NCBI GenBank assembly: GCA_964635325.1
Contig: CAZWOL010000090.1
Coordinates: 1-7,723, forward strand
Length of the DNA: 7,723 bases
Source: BOG-1112 sp964635325
Lineage (GTDB): Bacteria; Bdellovibrionota_B; Oligoflexia; Oligoflexales; Bog-1112
Direction of reading: 5' to 3'
The notes below the pieces were generated by a model. The model was not told the origin of the DNA. It did no database searches and saw only the letters and a list, made by a program, of their open reading frames with translations. A program made the translations under genes and the position numbers. Positions 6,103-7,723 of the stretch are shown piece after piece (positions within the stretch are counted from its first letter, which is position 1; the number at the start of each line of letters is the position of its first letter).

Positions 6103-7072
6103 GTTGAAAACTCTGCGCTTGGGGTTTGAGACCGAGAATGTCGAACATCTGCATATCCTCATCGTTCGCATTGTTCGGGGTCGTGAGTAGCTTGTCCCCA
6201 GCATGAATAGAGTTGGCACCTGCAAGGAAGCAGAGAGCCTGATCTTGGAAGCTTCGACCTACACGTCCTGCAGACAAACGCACGTACGATGACGGGAGTA
6301 CTATGCGTGCTGTGGCAACCATACGCACGAGATCCCAAATAGGTACAGGCTCACCCTCTGCATCTCCAAGAGGCGTGCCTGCAACGCGTATCAAGGTATT
6401 GATTGGCACAGACTCGGGATGTGGTGTGAGTGAAGAGAGTGTAAGCAACATCTTAATACGATCATCGACGCTCTCACCTAGACCCAAAATACCACCGCAG
6501 CAGACGGTGAGATCTGCCTTACGTACATTTTCTAGAGTACGCAAGCGATCCCCTTGCTTGCGTGTGGAGATGATTTTTTCGTAGTGTTCAGGGCTTGTAT
6601 CGATATTGTGATTGTATGCATAAAGGCCAGCTTCTTTGAGACGCTTCGCTTGGTGCTCATCCAGCATACCGAGGGTTGCACATACTTCTAGACCTTCGGC
6701 ATTCACAGCAGAGACCATCTGCAGTATACGGTCAAACTGTGAGTTGTCTTTGACCTCACGCCATGCAGCACCGATGCACAGTCGTGTGCGACCGTTTGCT
6801 TTTGCTTCTTTTGCGGTCTTCACAACATCTTCGACACTCATCAGAGCGTGCTTGTTGATTTTGGTATTGTAGCGAGCAGACTGCGGACAATAGTGGCAGT
6901 CTTCGGGGCAGCCCCCCGTTTTGACGGAGATCAATTGACTGACTTGAACTTCTCCCGGCTTAAAATTCTGTCCGTGCACAGAGGCAGCTTCGAGGATCAG
7001 CTCGAGAAGTGGACGTTCGTATATTGCTTTTATCTCATCAAAAGACCAATCGTGGCGCAGTGTACTATTCAA
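6074..7072 (-). CDS. bioB: Biotin synthase, radical SAM enzyme, TTG start
   Basis: BioB inserts sulfur into dethiobiotin to form biotin, using a radical-SAM [4Fe-4S] cluster and an auxiliary [2Fe-2S] cluster as sulfur source. In 332 residues the CxxxCxxC motif GCPEDCHYCPQS supplies Cys55, Cys59 and Cys62; the second cluster's ligands appear as Cys99 (RLCIGAAW), Cys131 (LEVCATLG), Cys191 (TVCCGGI) and Arg265 (YVRLSAGR). YNHNIDTSPE (153-162) and GANSI near 285-289 are also diagnostic. No ATG or GTG lies between the upstream in-frame TAG and the conserved N-terminus; TTG 7072-7070 has AGAGGA 6 nt upstream and gives the MNSTLRHDW start typical of the family's length. It is the first gene of the minus-strand cluster and diverges from tatA. 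Compared with E. coli BioB the C-terminus is about 15 residues shorter, which is not expected to touch the active site. Confidence 0.97.
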   Translation of the reverse strand: MNSTLRHDWSFDEIKAIYERPLLELILEAASVHGQNFKPGEVQVSQLISVKTGGCPEDCHYCPQSARYNTKINKHALMSVEDVVKTAKEAKANGRTRLCIGAAWREVKDNSQFDRILQMVSAVNAEGLEVCATLGMLDEHQAKRLKEAGLYAYNHNIDTSPEHYEKIISTRKQGDRLRTLENVRKADLTVCCGGILGLGESVDDRIKMLLTLSSLTPHPESVPINTLIRVAGTPLGDAEGEPVPIWDLVRMVATARIVLPSSYVRLSAGRVGRSFQDQALCFLAGANSIHAGDKLLTTPNNANDEDMQMFDILGLKPQAQSFQHGQAHAVHA

Positions 7073-7376
7073 GCTTTGTCCTCTTCTTCTCGCAGAAAAA
7101 TTTTTCTAAGCCTGCCACATTTTGTGGCGACTTCTTGGCTCTAGGGATTGCCGGCAAATAGTGTTAAAACAGAAGGGACGGGACGTGGGCAAGGACATTT
7201 TAGCGACCGCCCTTACCGCCATAGACCTAGAGAGTATACTATAAAGCCAAGAGGCTAGGCGCAACGAGCACCAGAGCGTAGTTTTAGTCTACTAAATAAG
7301 CACTGGAGCACAAAAACAACGACGCCGAATTACCTTTGTAGAACACTCTCCTAATACGTATTTCGGGAGGCTATTT
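7073..7376. promoter_or_regulatory. Divergent bioB/tatA intergenic region with several short palindromes
   Basis: This 304-bp region has no convincing gene and must hold the promoters for the minus-strand bio cluster and plus-strand tatA. It contains four short inverted repeats: AGAAAAATTTTTCT (7094-7107), GCCACATTTTGTGGC (7114-7128), TTGCCGGCAA (7148-7157) and TTTAGTCTACTAAA (7283-7296). AGTATACTATA at 7233-7243 provides -10-like hexamers on both strands (TATACT plus; TATAGT and TATACT minus), but no good -35 box pairs with them at 16-18 nt. I find no sequence resembling a BirA operator (TTGTTAAC/GTTAACAA-type arms), a BioR box or a riboswitch. The first two palindromes lie 22-56 nt upstream of the bioB start, a plausible place for an operator or 5'-leader hairpin; neither is followed by a T-run as an intrinsic terminator would be. 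Confidence 0.45.
7079..7084 (-). promoter_or_regulatory. Shine-Dalgarno sequence fixing the bioB TTG start
   Basis: AGAGGA on the minus strand lies 6 nt before TTG 7072-7070. Together with an in-frame TAG further upstream and no other usable start codon in between, it decides the non-ATG start of bioB. Confidence 0.75.
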
Positions 7377-7640
7377 ATGATACCAGGACCTTCAGAACTT
7401 CTCATCATCTTCGGCGTTGCATTGCTGTTGTTTGGACCCAGTAAGCTGCCGCAACTCGGTGACGCAATCGGCAAGAGCATCCGCAACTTCAAAAAGGGGA
7501 TGAAGCCTGAAGATGAAGTTGAGACCAACAAAGAAACGCATGTTTCACAAACGCTGATTGCATCGACCACACCCACAACTCCAAATGCTAACAAGCAAGA
7601 GACGGTACACACCGTTACTGTCTCTACAGAATCGAAATAA
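7377..7640 (+). CDS. tatA: Sec-independent protein translocase subunit TatA (TatA/E family)
   Basis: TatA forms the protein-conducting assembly of the twin-arginine pathway, which exports folded proteins across the cytoplasmic membrane with TatC (and often TatB). The 87-residue protein has the standard build: a short outside N-terminus with Pro-Gly before a hydrophobic transmembrane helix (SELLIIFGVALLLFG, about 6-20), the FGPSKLPQLG hinge (19-28), an amphipathic helix (DAIGKSIRNFKKGM, 29-42), then an acidic and Thr/Ser-rich unstructured tail. ATG 7377 has GGGAGG 6 nt upstream. It lies divergent to the bio cluster and its partner tatC is not visible; a gene could begin just past it near the window end. 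TatB is less likely because the tail is short and the hinge-helix is TatA-like. Length and motifs are normal. Confidence 0.93.
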   Translation: MIPGPSELLIIFGVALLLFGPSKLPQLGDAIGKSIRNFKKGMKPEDEVETNKETHVSQTLIASTTPTTPNANKQETVHTVTVSTESK

Positions 7641-7723
7641 GTTCGACTCTTCTGGCAGCAAGTTCAAGAAGCAGCCAAACGTTTGAAGTTGCTAAGTTCA
7701 AAATTTGAATCAAGATGTGGACC
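7641..7723 (+). other. Short tail after tatA; possible start of a next gene, unresolved
   Basis: The last 83 bases hold no supportable gene. ATG 7715-7717 leaves only three codons before the window ends and has no clear Shine-Dalgarno. TTCAAAATTTGAA at 7697-7709 is a small AT-rich palindrome without the GC-rich stem and T-run of a terminator. Confidence 0.3.

Noticed and set aside
6103..6225. Extending bioF upstream to an in-frame start near 6225 (41 more residues).
   Set aside because: The extra part lies wholly within bioB, has no similarity to BioF N-termini and would make an unusual 150-nt overlap.
7114..7128. GCCACATTTTGTGGC hairpin as an intrinsic terminator.
   Set aside because: Neither strand has a T-run directly after the stem, and it sits upstream of bioB rather than after a gene.
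7073..7376. A BirA operator, BioR or BioQ site, or riboswitch controlling bioB.
   Set aside because: No arms of the known operator types at proper spacing and no recognisable riboswitch core could be found by eye.
1..7723. CRISPR array, tRNA or rRNA genes.
   Set aside because: No regularly spaced direct repeats and no cloverleaf or rRNA-like conserved stretches were seen.

Overview
The window carries a compact minus-strand cluster built on a complete bioB-bioF-bioD-bioA set, which converts pimeloyl-ACP (or pimeloyl-CoA) to biotin. It begins about 300 bp from a divergent plus-strand tatA gene. The bioBFDA order, the absence of bioC/bioH here and the mix of neighbouring families fit an intracellular or host-associated bacterium, perhaps of the Chlamydiota/PVC group, where this gene order is known. 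That placement is an inference from gene order and general protein character; the window holds no rRNA or other firm taxonomic marker.

Layout, right to left along the minus-strand transcript: tatA (7377-7640, plus strand) and a 304-bp divergent intergenic region with several short palindromes; bioB with a TTG start (7072-6074); bioF (6102-4993); bioD (4996-4367); bioA (4370-3075); a ferritin-like, probably di-iron protein of unknown function (3068-2376); a class I/II PLP aminotransferase (2362-1037); a HEPN (HepT-like) protein (1031-603); a broken MntA-like nucleotidyltransferase reading frame (628-506); and, at the left edge, the start of an IS607-like insertion sequence with a degenerate tnpA (333-187) and a tnpB that runs out of the window (184-1). 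Junctions from bioB to the HEPN gene are overlaps or gaps of at most about 15 nt, so the block looks like one transcription unit.

BioF, BioA, BioD and BioB act in that order to make 8-amino-7-oxononanoate, 7,8-diaminononanoate, dethiobiotin and biotin. The two uncharacterised enzymes directly after bioA are the most interesting part: a protein with the E...ExxH...E...ExxH helix pattern of di-iron ferritin-like proteins and an aminotransferase, both tightly coupled to a biotin set that lacks any recognisable pimeloyl-forming gene. Whether they serve biotin synthesis or another pathway cannot be decided from the sequence.

The left 630 bp is a decayed accessory zone. The HEPN gene keeps its RX4HXY motif, but its overlapping partner nucleotidyltransferase is cut off just after the GS motif, before the catalytic D-x-D. 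An IS607-type element lies immediately downstream, and its recombinase retains only the MerR-like DNA-binding head. A dispersed-repeat-like sequence also appears to have become the coding C-terminal tail of the ferritin-like protein.
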